DNA from: Nymphaea colorata | Lineage: Eukaryota; Streptophyta; Magnoliopsida; Nymphaeales; Nymphaeaceae | DNA: 64,000 nt | Direction: 5' to 3' | Assembly (NCBI RefSeq): GCF_008831285.2 | Contig: NC_045147.1 | Coordinates: 1,390,001 to 1,454,000, forward strand | Shown here: piece by piece, positions 25,261 to 37,407 of the stretch | How the letters are laid out: every line of letters starts with the position of its first letter | How positions within the stretch are numbered: position 1 is the stretch's first letter | Notes under the pieces: generated by a model | Databases searched by the model: none | Told to the model about the DNA's origin: nothing | What the model saw: only the letters and a program-made list of their open reading frames with translations | Made by a program: the position numbers and the translations under genes

Positions 25261-25864
25261 TAAGCTTCTACACCACATAAAACTTGTCTACCAAATTTTC
25301 ATCAAGGGAGCACAATACCTTCTTCAGTAACTCTTTGGTCATGTGAGTATTCATTCTCAATAATTAATATTGCTTTCTAACAATTCATGCTTGAAATATC
25401 AAGTATTTTGCAAAATATGAAATGAATATGTCGCTTTTTCCGATGTTTGAAAGAACACTTGGTTTCAATGGCAAAAAGTATAGTACTACATCAACCCTAG
25501 AGGAGATATCCTTTCCATTGGGCAGCTACAAAAGTTGACCTCAATCCCTTCCCCTACTTGCAAGGTGTGAATTTCCAAGCATTCGTTGAGTGTTGAAGCT
25601 TTTTAGATGTGATCTTAGCTGATCCTTGGTTCAAAAAGGCCTGTTGCCAATTTGTTTATTAGGCTTTAGTGATTGGGTCGAGTTCTTGACTCAAGTCGTA
25701 ATAGTGGCAAGCCATATTCACCCTCACTTAAGCGTCCTTGAGTCTAAGACCTAGTTCAGTCAAGGCTCGAGTTATCAGAGTTGGAGTGTTAGGCATTCCC
25801 ATTCTTCTTTTCTTTTCTTTTTTTTATGTCCTTAATATGTTTGTTTGTTTGTGTTTAGGATTAG

Positions 25865-26292
25865 TTGTGAGTCACGAAATTAGGGTTTTGACATGGGGAG
25901 TTATGATTGAAGTCTCTAACGCCTACCTGCTGTTTGATCATTAGATTAAAGTTGGAATCCAGGTTTTAGGTTTAAAAAATTAAGATTTTGAGTACCTAGG
26001 GCAAACAAAGATGAGGGTTTCTTGACTAGGGTTTCTAATGGCTGGTCTTCTGCAAGGCAGTAGAGTACGGTCACACCCTAGGGCTATAAACTTCTAGGGT
26101 TTTAATAATCAAGGTTTTAAGATCCTGTAATGATCTCTAATGCCAATCGGAGCTTGACACTGTAGTGAAGTAGGAATACATAGAGTTCCAAACTAAGGGC
26201 CAGCCAAGTTCTAGATCATGCATGTCTCTAGGGTTTTTGAAAGGAGAGGTTTTGAAATCTCATTTTGAAGAACATAGTTTCTAAAGTGTGAC
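25865..26292. repeat. 428-bp direct repeat, left copy
   Basis: Matches 28161-28588 without visible length change. Both begin TTGTGAGTCA and both end near GAAGAACATAGTTTCTAAAG. The text is rich in AGGGTTT motifs and has no convincing open frame. Confidence 0.92.
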
Positions 26293-26413
26293 ATAAACTT
26301 CTAACTTTCTATGGCTAGCTAAGATGATGCACAACATATAAAAATGTAAATGAATCCCACCACAAGTTCATGATAGAAGTTTGTAACATACATAAGTTTT
26401 AATCACCTTTTTA

Positions 26414-27188
26414 CTTGAGAGCTAAGTCACATGGATACTGATACGATACGGGTACCGGTACGGGGATACCGATACGGATACGGCAGTTTTCAATTTTGTA
26501 AGATACACGGATACGGCTAATTTTATATTATCAAAAAATATGAAATAAAAAACCATTAAACTAAAACTAATAGTTCATCAACAAAAATCACAAACAAAAC
26601 ATTATTCTTCACAAAACAGAAAAATAGTAAAAAAAACATGCCGTAACAGAAAATCTGCCCATGTTTTTCACAAATAATAGAAATATAAGAAAAAAAACAT
26701 CCCATAACAGAGAAGATCAACGAACAAGTGAACAACCCATCACGCATCAATCATCATTCAAGAAAAACTGAATGAGTTACAAAATCCGAAACCCTTAAAA
26801 ACCCCCAAATGAAGAAGAACACATTAAACTAGAAACGGAAAAAAAAAATCCACTTACCTGTCCTCGCCGGCTGTTGCCGGCGACGACCGGACGTCGCCGT
26901 GGGTCACCGGAAGTTGTCACTGCCGCCCGCCATCGGTCGTCGCTCGTTGGAAGTTCGGCCGTCGGGGGAAGAGGAAGATTGAAGAAGGTTCGGTGGAAAC
27001 AGGAAAAGGAAGAACGTCGAAGTCATGTAATTTCACGGTCCACGGATCAACATTTTAGGTTTGGATTGGGTCTAACCCAAACCCGATCCAAACGTATCCA
27101 TGACGTATCCGTATCCAGATCGCCGTATCGGAGTATAGATACGGATACGTGGGCTAATCCCACGTATCCGTGTGACATAGCTTGAGAG
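26414..27188. mobile_element. hAT-like nonautonomous element with GC-rich insert
   Basis: The element spans 26422-27180 (759 bp). It starts CTAAGTCACATGGATAC, and the right end read as reverse complement is CTATGTCACACGGATAC, a 17-bp terminal repeat with three mismatches. The 8-bp target duplication CTTGAGAG is exact at 26414-26421 and 27181-27188. Many GGATACGG/CCGTATCC subterminal copies lie inside each end, as in hAT elements. The interior switches from very A-rich to a GC-rich block at about 26860-27010. On the minus strand that block ends in a good donor site (CAG before GTAAGTG, exon side at 26858), so it looks like a first exon. No transposase was recognised. Confidence 0.82.
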
Positions 27189-28160
27189 TTGTCTTGTCAC
27201 CTAGGCTAAGGGCTATTTTCTATGTCTTGATTAGAGTATAATATACCTGGTCAGCTTACCATCTGTCAGCTTCTTGACGCTCGTGCTTGCAAGGGCATCC
27301 TTACCAATGACACTCTTGGTATAGAGAATAGCCACTAGATTACCCAAGTCATCCTCTTATACAAACATGAATTCAACAATGACAATGTATGTAATTGTCA
27401 AAATCTTTTGTAGCTAAAGAAAAATCAAATGTAATAATTATGAGCACAACCAAAATTAGAAACCACATCTCCACCCAAAAACCATAATTTGCATGCATTC
27501 ATGCCCAACCATGTTGTTTACATGCAAAATTTTTACATTGTATATGTATACCATCAAATAGGAAAATCATTAAGTTATGCAAGATAACTAAGGGAGACAA
27601 GGCTTGACTTGTTGGTACGTGGTTCGACTTTTCTTGCTGCCTTTGTCAAGGCAGTCAAATCAAAGTCCAAACTGTCTTTGAGTGACTAATTGTCATACTA
27701 AACCTCAATACCATGAAGCAAACTTGCCTAATTTATGGAAAATTTATTTCAGCAAAATCTAATTTGGATTTCATAAATTAGGGTTTATGAACATGAGAAG
27801 CTTTCAAATAGTCTTTGATTCAGTCCTTTAATCATCAATGTTCAATGTAAGTGTGATATCTATCCTATATGATGCATGAATATGGGGCATGAATGATCAA
27901 GACTAGGCTTGTAGGTTTGAGTCAAATTAGGTATGAACCTAAGGGTAAGGTGTTGGCCACAGGTACTTGATTATGGAAAAGGAACCTAATGATTGGACTT
28001 CACTTTTGATTCATGATTAATCATTCAAGGCTAAGCATGATTTATTGTTTATTTCCAATTTTAAGGTTTCAAAGTGATTTATGTCATGAATTGACATGGA
28101 TGTTGAGGCGAGTCACTTTATGAATTTGGGTTTCAACCCTAAGACTTTAAAGAAATGGGG
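27189..28160. other. Intergenic, nothing recognised
   Basis: AT-rich, no coding motif. It lies between the two 428-bp direct repeats. Confidence 0.4.
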
Positions 28161-28588
28161 TTGTGAGTCATGCAATTCGGGTTTTGACATGGGGAGTTAT
28201 GGTTGAAGTCTCTAACGCCTAGCTGCTATTTGATCATTAGATTAAAGTTGGAATCCAGGTTTTAGGTTTAAATAATTAGGGTTTTGAGGACCTAGGGCAA
28301 ACACTGATAAGGGTTTCTTGATTGGGGTTTCTAATGGCTGGTCTTCTTCAAGGCATTAGAGTACGGTCACACCCTAGGGTTCTAAACTTCTAGGGTTTTA
28401 ATAATCAAGGTTTTAAGATTCTGTAGTGATCTCTAATTCTAGTCGGAGCTTGACATTGTAGTGAAGTTGGAATACATAGGGTTCTAAACTAAGGGCCAAC
28501 CAAGTTCTAGATCATGCATGTCTCTAGGGCTTTTGAAAGGAGAGGCTTTGAAATCTCATTTTGAAGAACATAGTTTCTAAAGTTTGAC
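28161..28588. repeat. 428-bp direct repeat, right copy
   Basis: Same orientation and length as 25865-26292, offset by 2296 bases, with scattered substitutions. The hAT-like element is absent from it and lies outside the left copy as well. Confidence 0.92.
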
Positions 28589-31151
28589 CAGTCAAAGGAT
28601 GAACAAAGATAGATTTTTCATGTACATTAATTAGAAGTTGTGCTGCACTGCTCAATCCACTTAATTCAGTTTTGACTGAATGCAGTGTGCAACAAATGTG
28701 CAAACCATGGGTGCATCGATTCAAAATTTGCATGTATATTCCCAATTTAAACATGAAAGCAATATTGGAAAGAAAATATATGTTTTATGCAAGAGGAAGT
28801 AGACTATTCTATGTCATGAAAATAACAAAGCAAACATTTGATTTGAATGAAAGAAAAGAAAGGAAAGTGCATACCTGACATCCACACTACTATTTGAGGC
28901 ACACATGATTTAAAACTAAGACAAGAATATAAACGAAGCCTAAGTAAGAAAAAACCAACTAAAACAAGAATACAAACTAGCCTATGTGGTGAAAAGCAAA
29001 ATAGTCTAACTATTCACAGTATAATAAAATTAGTCTAACGAAAAGTAAAGTAAACTACCTTATGCAATGAATGTTAGTGGCATATGCTTCTTGACTCGAC
29101 GCATATGTCGCATGGCATTTTTTACCCAAAACATATCATCTCATGGCATTTTTTACCCAAAACACGTTGATGCATACGGTGAAGAACTGCATATGTGAAG
29201 CATATGCTTCACACCAAGGCATGCCTCACATGTGAGCCATGCGTCTCAAGCCCAACTTTGAACATGTGCTTAATTTATTATTTTTGTTTTCTTTGGGAAA
29301 ATTAAACTAAACCTAAAGGATAAATGATAAACTCATCTCTCTCTCTCTCGCTCTCTCATGTTGTCTCCATCATTGCCAATAGAAAGTCTCCATGGAAGTT
29401 AGTGGTTAGAAGGGCATTTATGTTTCTCTATCCCTTTCTTTCGGTTCCTTTCATTTTTCATCCAATTGGGTGGTCCTTTTGGGCATTTCTTTTGTTGAAT
29501 GCATTATAATCTTAAGATGATGATTCATAGAAGGGTCCAAATATGTAAATTTGGTTCCTTCATTCTTCTTTTTGCTTTGTTTCCCTCATTTTCTATGTTC
29601 TTTGTTTCTTTCATTATAGTGTAGTAAATTACCTTGACTGAGAAAGCACTACTTTAGTTCGTAGGTTATAGATGGTTGTGATAGTCTTTCTTTAATTTTT
29701 TGGATGCTATATTAGCGAATGACTAAGAAATGTGACGATTAACAGCCATTAGATGAAATATTGTCGCGTTGGTTTTCCAACTTTAGCTACAAATTATATC
29801 AAATGTGATTCATCCGTTTCATTTTTTTGTGTTGCTGTTATTGGCACAATCGACATGCATATTTTTCTATAGATGTAATTGGGCAGAAATGTGCATTGAC
29901 TTCTTTGGATGCATCAGATACATCTTATATTAGTATGTGCAAAAGAGATAGTAAAGAATAAGAGCCGCATGAAAGAAAATGGGTGAAGTTGGCTTTGCTT
30001 ACATAACTCTACGTGAATCTATTGAGTATAACTTTATCTATCATGCTCATTGCAAGTGACTTTGCAACAAACTGTGAAAAAGCATTCACCTTTGATTTTT
30101 TAGTCTTTAACATCCTTCAATAGGACCGTTTAGAAAAATTAGTTATCTTATTTCATAGTTTGTTTTGGTGCCTGATATTCTACTCTTTTCATGCTCGAAC
30201 TTTGAAGAACCTGTCTGATTGAAAATTTTAGAAATATTTACAACTCTTTGCTTTCATGTGTCCTTAGTGACTTTTTTTTCTTGAGAAAGTATATTAAATT
30301 TTCTACTAGAGAAAACTTATCATTCACAATTTTTCACATCTTTGCCTTCTTGTTTTATAATTTTTTTATGCTTTCTGTTAGTTTCATTTGTGCTTGAGAT
30401 TTTTTCACTGTTCAGTTTAGTTTTTGGCATTATGTGCAGCTGGTTTGGAATACCTGCAATTTATACAGATGAGTGTTGAAATGAAAAAGGATATAGAAGT
30501 AAGCAAAACCAGCAGTATAGATACGACATCATCATCAATTGTATGATCTTAGTGGTGCATTATTATTGATCTATACTCAAAGTTACTATGATACACATGC
30601 CAATTTGAGCATCGTGCCCACATAGATCTACTCTAGCAAAGAGCACTGGGATCACGTTTGTAATGGTGATCTAAAGCCAGCTCTGACAAACAAAACAACA
30701 GTGGGCTAAGAGGCGAGATACTTCACTTGTGTACTCCTGACTGTACCGTTGTTTTTGTTTTCACCAGCATAGTCCTCCTTTCATCTAGTTTATCTTGTGC
30801 CTCTATTTAATTTAAGATAGGTTTATAAAATGTAGTAACTTTTTTTTGTTTAGCTTAGATATGTATTTTGAATGAGATTCAATTATGATCATTGAGCTGA
30901 GGTTTGGCATCAATTTTTGAGCTAACTTTGAGAGATCATTTTATGTGGAATTTTGAAACTTCTTAAGTCAAACCTTCTATACTGTTTTCATCCACAAGAC
31001 TGACCAGAAGTGAGCCAAACTTTCGCCTTAACCAAGCCACTAGCCACAAGAGCATTTTGTTTTGACGTTCAAGTTGCTCTATAACACAATGTATGATCAT
31101 ATTTCAGCTCTGTATTGAGTGTTCTACACATCATGGCCATTTCATAAGAAC
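28589..31151. other. Intergenic, no gene recognised
   Basis: Contains a 31-bp tandem duplication near 29111-29168 (CATGGCATTTTTTACCCAAA twice) and a 20-bp perfect palindrome at 29194-29213. A short exon-like segment at 30441-30500, after a TTATGTGCAG acceptor, reads GLEYLQFIQMSVEMKKDIE in one frame, but nothing joins to it. Confidence 0.4.
29194..29213. repeat. 20-bp perfect palindrome
   Basis: TGTGAAGCATATGCTTCACA equals its own reverse complement. It sits in a short region full of CATATG and GCATG motifs. Confidence 0.9.
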
Positions 31152-31156
31152 ATGCA

Positions 31157-31360
31157 TGATAGTTTTATGGAGCTTGATAGAAGAGAGGCGAGAAAAGATA
31201 GACAACACAGAAATTGTGCGGTTCACCCTTTGGCCTACATCCGTGGATTTAAGTAGCACAGTTGTATTCTTACTTATTGTTGTTTTGTACAACATGCATG
31301 TCTTGCCTTTATACAATAATTAAGAAAATGTGCTACTTGTTAATAATCATGATTTTGTCA
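31157..31360 (-). repeat. 3' LTR of minus-strand copia
   Basis: 204 bp. It shares TGATAGTTTTA and the following AAGAGAGGCGA block with 33913-34229, and shares the far end (CTACTTGTTRATAATCAYGATTTT). It lacks about 110 bp present in the middle of the other LTR. In element orientation it starts TGACAAAATC and ends ACTATCA. Confidence 0.9.
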
Positions 31361-31479
31361 CTCATCCTCAAGTGTGTCATGAATATTAATTCACTCCCAC
31401 TTGTTAGTTGTTTGCATAAGTTTAGCATTTGATACTCCTTTCGTTAACGCATCAGCCACTTGATATGCTCCTTTAATAT

Positions 31480-32460
31480 GTGATGTTTTCATTTATTCAA
31501 ACATCATGCAGCCAATTTCGATACGTTTGTTCGTCCATTGAATATGGGGTATGTTGATATGTATATGACTGCTTAATTGTCACAAAACATGTCCATTGGC
31601 CTCAAAACCTAATTATTCGTATAGACTTTTTGTCCACATAAGTTCACTTGCTCCTGAAACCATTGGTCGGTATTCTACCTCATCATTGGATCAGCTAACA
31701 ACCTTTTGTTTTTTGCTCTGCCAAGCTACAATATTGTCAACAATGAATATACAGTATCCTATAGTGGATGTTTCGCCACTAATACCTTCATCCTAGTCAG
31801 AATTTGTGAAGCCGACAATAGCAATATTATTATTACTTCTGTACCAAATGCCTTTGTCCATGTGTCCCTTAGATGCATCCTAGAATGCACTCGGCAGCCT
31901 TCATATGTGACTATCTTGGACTTTGCATATATCTACTGATGACATTGACTGCATAGGAGACGTTTGGGTGCATCATTGTTAGGCATATGAGCTTTCCCAC
32001 TAGACATTGAAATCTTTCTCTGTTAACTTTGTCTTCCTCTTTGCAAGTTCCAAATTTGAGATTTAGTTGAATTGGCATATGTGGGCCGAGCATCAGCATT
32101 TATGGTCTCACTCAGGATTTCTATTGCATATTTTCCTCGACATAAGGAAATACCTTTATAATATTGGGTAATTTCAGTGCCAAGAAAATATTTTAATTTC
32201 CAAAGGTTTTCCATAAATATTTCTTAAGTTTGAGAATAGACATTGAGTCACTACCCATTATGACTATGTCATCGACAAAGCTTAGCATGATGGTTGTGCT
32301 CCTTTTTCTTTCTTGACAAACAAAATATTGTCTGTTGACATTCTTAATGTCTAGTCGATACAGACTTCAGCTAATATTATAGGAAATAAATAGTAAGATC
32401 CTTATGGTATTCATTTTTGCCGCCCGTGCAAACGTTTTGTCATAATCAAGGGCCATAGTT
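31480..32460 (-). pseudogene. copia RT C-terminus and RNase H remnant
   Basis: Minus-strand frame 32214-32023 reads LKYFLGTEITQYYKGISLC and 'KYAIEIL'. Frame 32099-31911 reads 'FQCLVGKLICLTMMHPNVSY', the copia block following the RT catalytic domain. Further down, 'SKKQKVV' and 'MWTKSLYE-LGFEANG' mark RNase H, and 'QVADALTKGVSNAKL' near 31440 is the terminal block. Upstream 'DYDKTFARAAKMNTIRILL' near 32440-32380 is the RT start. The frames are interrupted. Confidence 0.88.
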
Positions 32461-33878
32461 TTAGTGAACTCCTTCGCATCAACCTTGTTTTATACCTTTC
32501 TAGAGAACCATTGCTCTTATACTTGACTTTGCATGCCATTTAGATCCAACCATATAACTCCATTGGGTGAAGTAACAACTTTCCAAGTATTATCTCATTG
32601 AGAGCTTCAACCAGCCAAGCTCTTCACTCATGGTCATCCTCCATTTAGGGTCTTCTGTGGCTTCTTGATATGTCTTAGCTCATGGATCTTGTCTAGGTTG
32701 TTGACAAACATTGTGGGTCCATTGGAAATTCTAAGATAGCAAACATAGTTGCTGATGGGGTATGGACCAGCTAGGAAGTCTCATAGTCTGGTAGGTGCCT
32801 TGGTCATCTGGTTCTTTCGAATCTTTAGAGAAGCATATCAACAGGCTTTTGAATTTATGATGGTATCTTATTTTCTATAGAATTTCATGTCGATTTGCAA
32901 CCTATTCATCAATGATGATGATAAATAAGTTGTCTTATTCATGCACGTTTGGAGAATTTTGCTCCCCCTAGCTATTGTCATGGATACTTATATAAAAAAA
33001 ACTATGAACAAATTAAACATCACAAGAGATGAAAATCTTTGTAGTTGAAGGGTCATAATGGACAATGCCCTTTTAGTCTTTTGAGTTGTATCCAACAACG
33101 ATGCATTTCCTTGATTGTTACTTAATTTATCTCTTTTAATTTAATGAATCCAAATGTAAATGACATTTAATTTTGAATGAAATAAATCCATGTATTTCTA
33201 AAGAAATCATCAATAAACATAACATAGTATTCAAAATCCATTTATAGAGCCTACCTACGCACCTCCCAAACATCAGTATGGATGATATCAGATAAACCCT
33301 TGCTAGAAGTTGCAGACAAATGAAATATAGATCAAGATATTTTTTCTAAGCATCGTCCTTAAAACAAATATTTTAGGAAACAAGTGACTTACAATTCTAA
33401 AAGAAAGATGGACCAAACATTGGTGCCACAAGTCTCCTCTATCACTTGTAGAGGTATTCATGGCACATTCCTACAAGTAGACATGATGCAACCCGTTTAC
33501 TAGGGAGCCTTCACTGATCATCTCTTGAGCTTTTTGATCCTGAAGAATTACATTAGTTGCAAAAGAAAGAATAATATAATTTAATTCTTTAGTAATCTTT
33601 GCTAAAGTTATAAAAATTAGAGATCAGATCGGATATGAATTGGGCATCACTGGCATCCATTTGTTAAAGAAATCAACACTCGCTTTCCTTTGAACAATAA
33701 CGATCGCTTTAGCAGTAGTAACCAGACATAGGTTGAGTGGTTAACAGGTAGACTCATTGGCCACATGGTTTGCCATTGGGTATTGCAATTAGCCATAGAG
33801 AGCAACGATGTATGCGCATTACCCTGATTGTTGATAGTTTTGATCGAAATACCAGCATACTTAATTGCAGGATACTTA

Positions 33879-33925
33879 CTCTGATACCATGATAGTTTTA
33901 ACTCTGATACCATGATAGTTTTAGA
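33879..33925 (-). repeat. Duplicated primer site plus LTR end, 23-bp unit
   Basis: ACTCTGATACCATGATAG plus TTTTA occurs twice in succession (from about 33878 and from 33901). On the minus strand each copy reads as the last bases of the LTR (ending ACTATCA) followed by the initiator-Met primer site TGGTATCAGAGT. The functional copy adjoining the LTR has its primer site at 33912-33902. Confidence 0.85.
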
Positions 33926-34229
33926 AAGCTTGATAGAAGAGAGGCGATAAAAGTATGGACAATATGCAGGAATTAACTGATTCGGCATTTGGCCTATATC
34001 CTCGGGCAGTAGTGGCCGCATTTGGAGTCTTACTTTCTTGATTTTTTAGTAATACGTCATGCCTTTATAGAACAGCTAAAAAAAATTCAAGGGAGAAAAC
34101 TTCAAAAAATAAGATAGACATACAATGGGTAAGAAGTAACATTGGAAAGAACGGTTTTCTCCTCCCTTGATTGTGACAAGAGACATGTAAGGTAACCTGT
34201 GCTACTTGTTGATAATCACGATTTTATTA
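33913..34229 (-). repeat. 5' LTR of minus-strand copia
   Basis: 317 bp. In element orientation it ends ACTATCA directly before the primer site TGGTATCAGAG (33912-33902). The outer end is decayed (TTAATAAAATC instead of TGACAAAATC in the partner). Longer than its partner because of an internal deletion in the latter. Confidence 0.9.
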
Positions 34230-34234
34230 ATGCA

Positions 34235-37200
34235 ACTTCTCACAAAGCTCGAGACCACGTTTCTTTTACGAGTGGAAGGGCAGATTTACGAATAACGGTA
34301 AAAGTACAGGCTCCTCTGTGGAATTAGCTCTTAAGTAGGCCACGTTTTAGTTAGCCTATTCACGGCCAACCTGCAGCTGTCCCGCTCCGAGCTTCCTATT
34401 GGCCAAGTGAGGCCCACCGCCACGTACATGCAACAGTATTATGGCCCTTTTTTACCACTTGGCAGACCCCAAAGCTGGGGGCGTCGCTAAATTATCAGGA
34501 TGGTTCAGACCTTTCTGAGAAATGCCCAAACCGGTCGATTGTTTCCTTCGATTGTGAAAAGAACGAAGCAGCGCGGCTCTCCCTCCCTCCAAGCATGGCC
34601 AGTTTGGTCATCTCGGACGCAGAGAGAAACAAGTTTTTGCGGCGATGGGCGGCCCCTGGTATGTGAACACGGACCCCCAAAAGGCCCTGCGGCTAGTAGA
34701 CGACGACAAAAGGCAGCGCTGCCGACTTTGAATAGTACATGGACAAGCACCGGACAGGAACCCCCGTTTTGCTTCTGTAGTTCTTTGGTAATGTTGTCTA
34801 TTATGGTGTATCACCCTGCAAGTGACATAACAAGTTGAAAAGGCTCTGGTCTGTCCCTTCAAATCATGGCCTGTAACTGCATCGGTGAACATGGACCTCA
34901 AGCTGATAAGTAAATCGAATGCTTTTTCGAATGTCAGTTTCTAAGCTTGTTAATCTAAATTTAATGTATAATTATAATAAGGGACCGGGAAAAAGCATTG
35001 GCAATTTGGCTCAGAGTCATGTTACGCATTACCCATATGGCGCCATATTGATGTTTATAACGTTGGTTCAACTATTGTTGTGTAGATGCTTTTATCTGTT
35101 AATAGTAACCGTGGGGCCAATTTTTTTTTTTTTGTTTTTTTTTTGGTGAACTACTGCAAAAATTATTTATTGGCCATGGGACACTGACTCAGGCCTCATA
35201 AGACTGCCCCGGTCCACTCAAATGTAACTCTAAATTAAATTAAAGTTTGAGAGTGCTGTCCATTGGCCCTGAGACAATGACCCAGCCTCCCAAGGCTGCC
35301 CCATATAACTGAAGCAAGGTCCACTCAAATCCATAATGGCTCCATTCCATGATGAAGTGTTGTTTATTTTTATGATTTTCATATTAGATTGGATCTGTTG
35401 ATAACTATTCCTTGCACTATAAGAAGCTAACATTATTAAGGGGTGATTTGGCAGCTACATCATTTTAAAAGTATTTTAAGAATATACAGAAAGATTGAGA
35501 CAGGTTCATGGAACATTTGTTCAAGTATTTTAATCTTGTTTCAATCTTGGGCATATTGATAGAACACTCTGTCTAGCTATCAAATGACCCTTTTTTGTGA
35601 TCTGAAATTGATTAGCGAATAAAAACAGAATTAGGAAAATCCAGACCTTTGAGGCCTTGCTCAAAGAGACAACCTTCTTTCGTTCTATTTTCGTCACAGT
35701 TTTATTTGTTATAATTTTACTTTTAGTAAACATATATATTTATTATAATTATAATATATTTATTGTAATTACGTTATATTTATATTACATATATATGTTT
35801 TATTATAATCAAGACCAGGCTTGGGCCACGGGTACTGGCCACCGGCCAGTCTGATGCCAACCTATGGTTTTGGGTGTCACCCAATGTCATAACGCATAAG
35901 TATAGTTTGTTTCTTCCAAAAACTGAGAAAAGCCAAATCTTAATAAAATCCAACTTAAAAAACGACTTTTTTTTTTTTTTTAGCCAAACGCTCCGTAGAG
36001 AGGCTGGATTAAAAATCGACGCTTTCACTCTTCCAAAAAAAGTTTAGAAAGAAAAATCTGATCATACGAAAGGGAATCTAATTATACGAAGCCATCCGAA
36101 GATCCACGTACACGGCCTGTCGATGGCATGTTCTATCCCTGGAAAACAAAAACGAAAAAAACAAACCAGGTGTCGTGTCCCTTTGTGCTTTCATATTTTC
36201 CATCTTTTCCTTGTTCCTTCCTCTCCAGGAAAACAATGAAAGAACATGAAGGTCTTGCAGATAATTTTCAATTGAAAGGGAACTCAACCGGCTTCCCTGT
36301 CCGTTTGGTTTCCGGCCAATACTGGCCTGAATCATGACTGACGTTTGGGCGGAATCCAGTTTTGGTTAGCCAGTACCAAATCCTAAGAAGCAAAAACAAA
36401 AGAATAAAAAAAGTAAAAAGGGCGAATAAGAACAACTACGGGTAAGAAACACGAGCACATGGGCTCTAATATTTGAAAGATTGTGGATCTGTATCTTACT
36501 GTGAAGATCTGATCCTAATCCAAGAAAATCTTGTGGATTTCAGTTCTACTGTCTCGGATAATTCCCAACACTGAAAATGGACCGTTATTTCTTTCTTGCT
36601 TTTTATTTTGGTGCGAAAGAAATTTAGTAACGGTCTGACGTTGGTAGGGATTCGGGATGCCAATTAACTGAACTGATCCAAAATCAACTCCAAGTAGCTG
36701 TATCAATGAATCAAAAAGAAAGAAAAATCGACTATTAATCAGTATGTTGATTTGGTTGGTGTCACCACCTGAATCTGGCGAATATCCAGATCCAGAAGGT
36801 GCTTTTGGTGAGTATTTGGATCTGACGTTTGCTTTTCAGTAAAATACTGAAACAACATCTGAACTCGACCAGCTGTATGATTGGTTGGACGTGGTCGTGT
36901 TACAGCTCCTCCCTATTCAAGCCATTTACGTAATGTGGACATCAAACCAGCAAACAAAGGCAATTCCAACAATTTCAATTCGATAAGCCAACGACCTTTT
37001 CCAAATGTTTAGATATCTCAGAATCAAGCTTTGTTCATGTCCATTTCGTATTCGAATCTTGAATTAGGCGTCAAACCAAAGCCCAAATGGACTGAAAATC
37101 TATATTCGTTTTTGGTGTGCGATCCATACCCGAGACGTTGACAATAACGTAAACGCAAGTCAGTGTTGCCATGGAGAAAAGGGGAGGCGTGTGTGGTACC

Positions 37201-37246
37201 TAAGTAATTTAACGGTAATGTGGGGTCGTCTACGTAAGAAGGAGCC
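34235..37246. other. Upstream intergenic region of the CKX gene
   Basis: No gene recognised. 34460-34760 is relatively GC-rich with overlapping open frames on both strands but no motif. A short imperfect duplication (TTGGCC...GGTCCACTCAAAT) lies at 35170-35330. The last 1 kb is the presumed promoter region of the cytokinin dehydrogenase gene. I did not find a regulatory motif specific enough to name, apart from the TATA-like box listed next. Confidence 0.4.
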
Positions 37247-37254
37247 TATTTAAT
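37247..37254 (+). promoter_or_regulatory. TATA-like box of the CKX gene
   Basis: TATTTAAT lies 161 bases before the chosen ATG (37408). A plant TATA box at this place would put the transcription start at roughly 37275-37290, giving a leader of about 120 bases. Inferred from position and sequence only. Confidence 0.5.
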
Positions 37255-37407
37255 CCCCGCTGCACTTGGCCATGTTGGCAGCGAAGACAAAATCTACAGC
37301 TGCAAGTTTAAAGAGACCCGCGCTTTCTGTAGACGCCACCGGAAAAATTTGCCGGGGGAGGTCGCGCCGTAGAGGTACAAAAAGGGGGCTTACTTTATCC
37401 GGCAAAG

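Larger units (their letters stand above)
31157..34229 (-). mobile_element. Ty1/copia retrotransposon on minus strand, gag deleted
   Basis: A 3073-bp element flanked by the exact 5-bp target duplication ATGCA (31152-31156 and 34230-34234). Read on the minus strand it has a 5' LTR at 34229-33913, a primer site, a leader, an integrase/RT/RNase H remnant and a 3' LTR at 31360-31157. Most of gag and protease is missing: the leader passes almost directly into the pre-integrase block 'LWHQCLVHLSF' near 33440-33410. Stops and frameshifts are abundant. Confidence 0.93.

Noticed and set aside
29111-29168. CRISPR-like direct repeats
   Set aside because: Only two adjacent copies of a 31-bp unit in a plant genome. 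This is a simple tandem duplication.
30441-30530. Exon-like segment after TTATGTGCAG
   Set aside because: Only about 30 codons, no neighbouring exons, and no convincing family match.
34460-34900. GC-rich patch with overlapping open frames on both strands
   Set aside because: No domain, no splice structure and no agreement between strands. Probably a composition effect.
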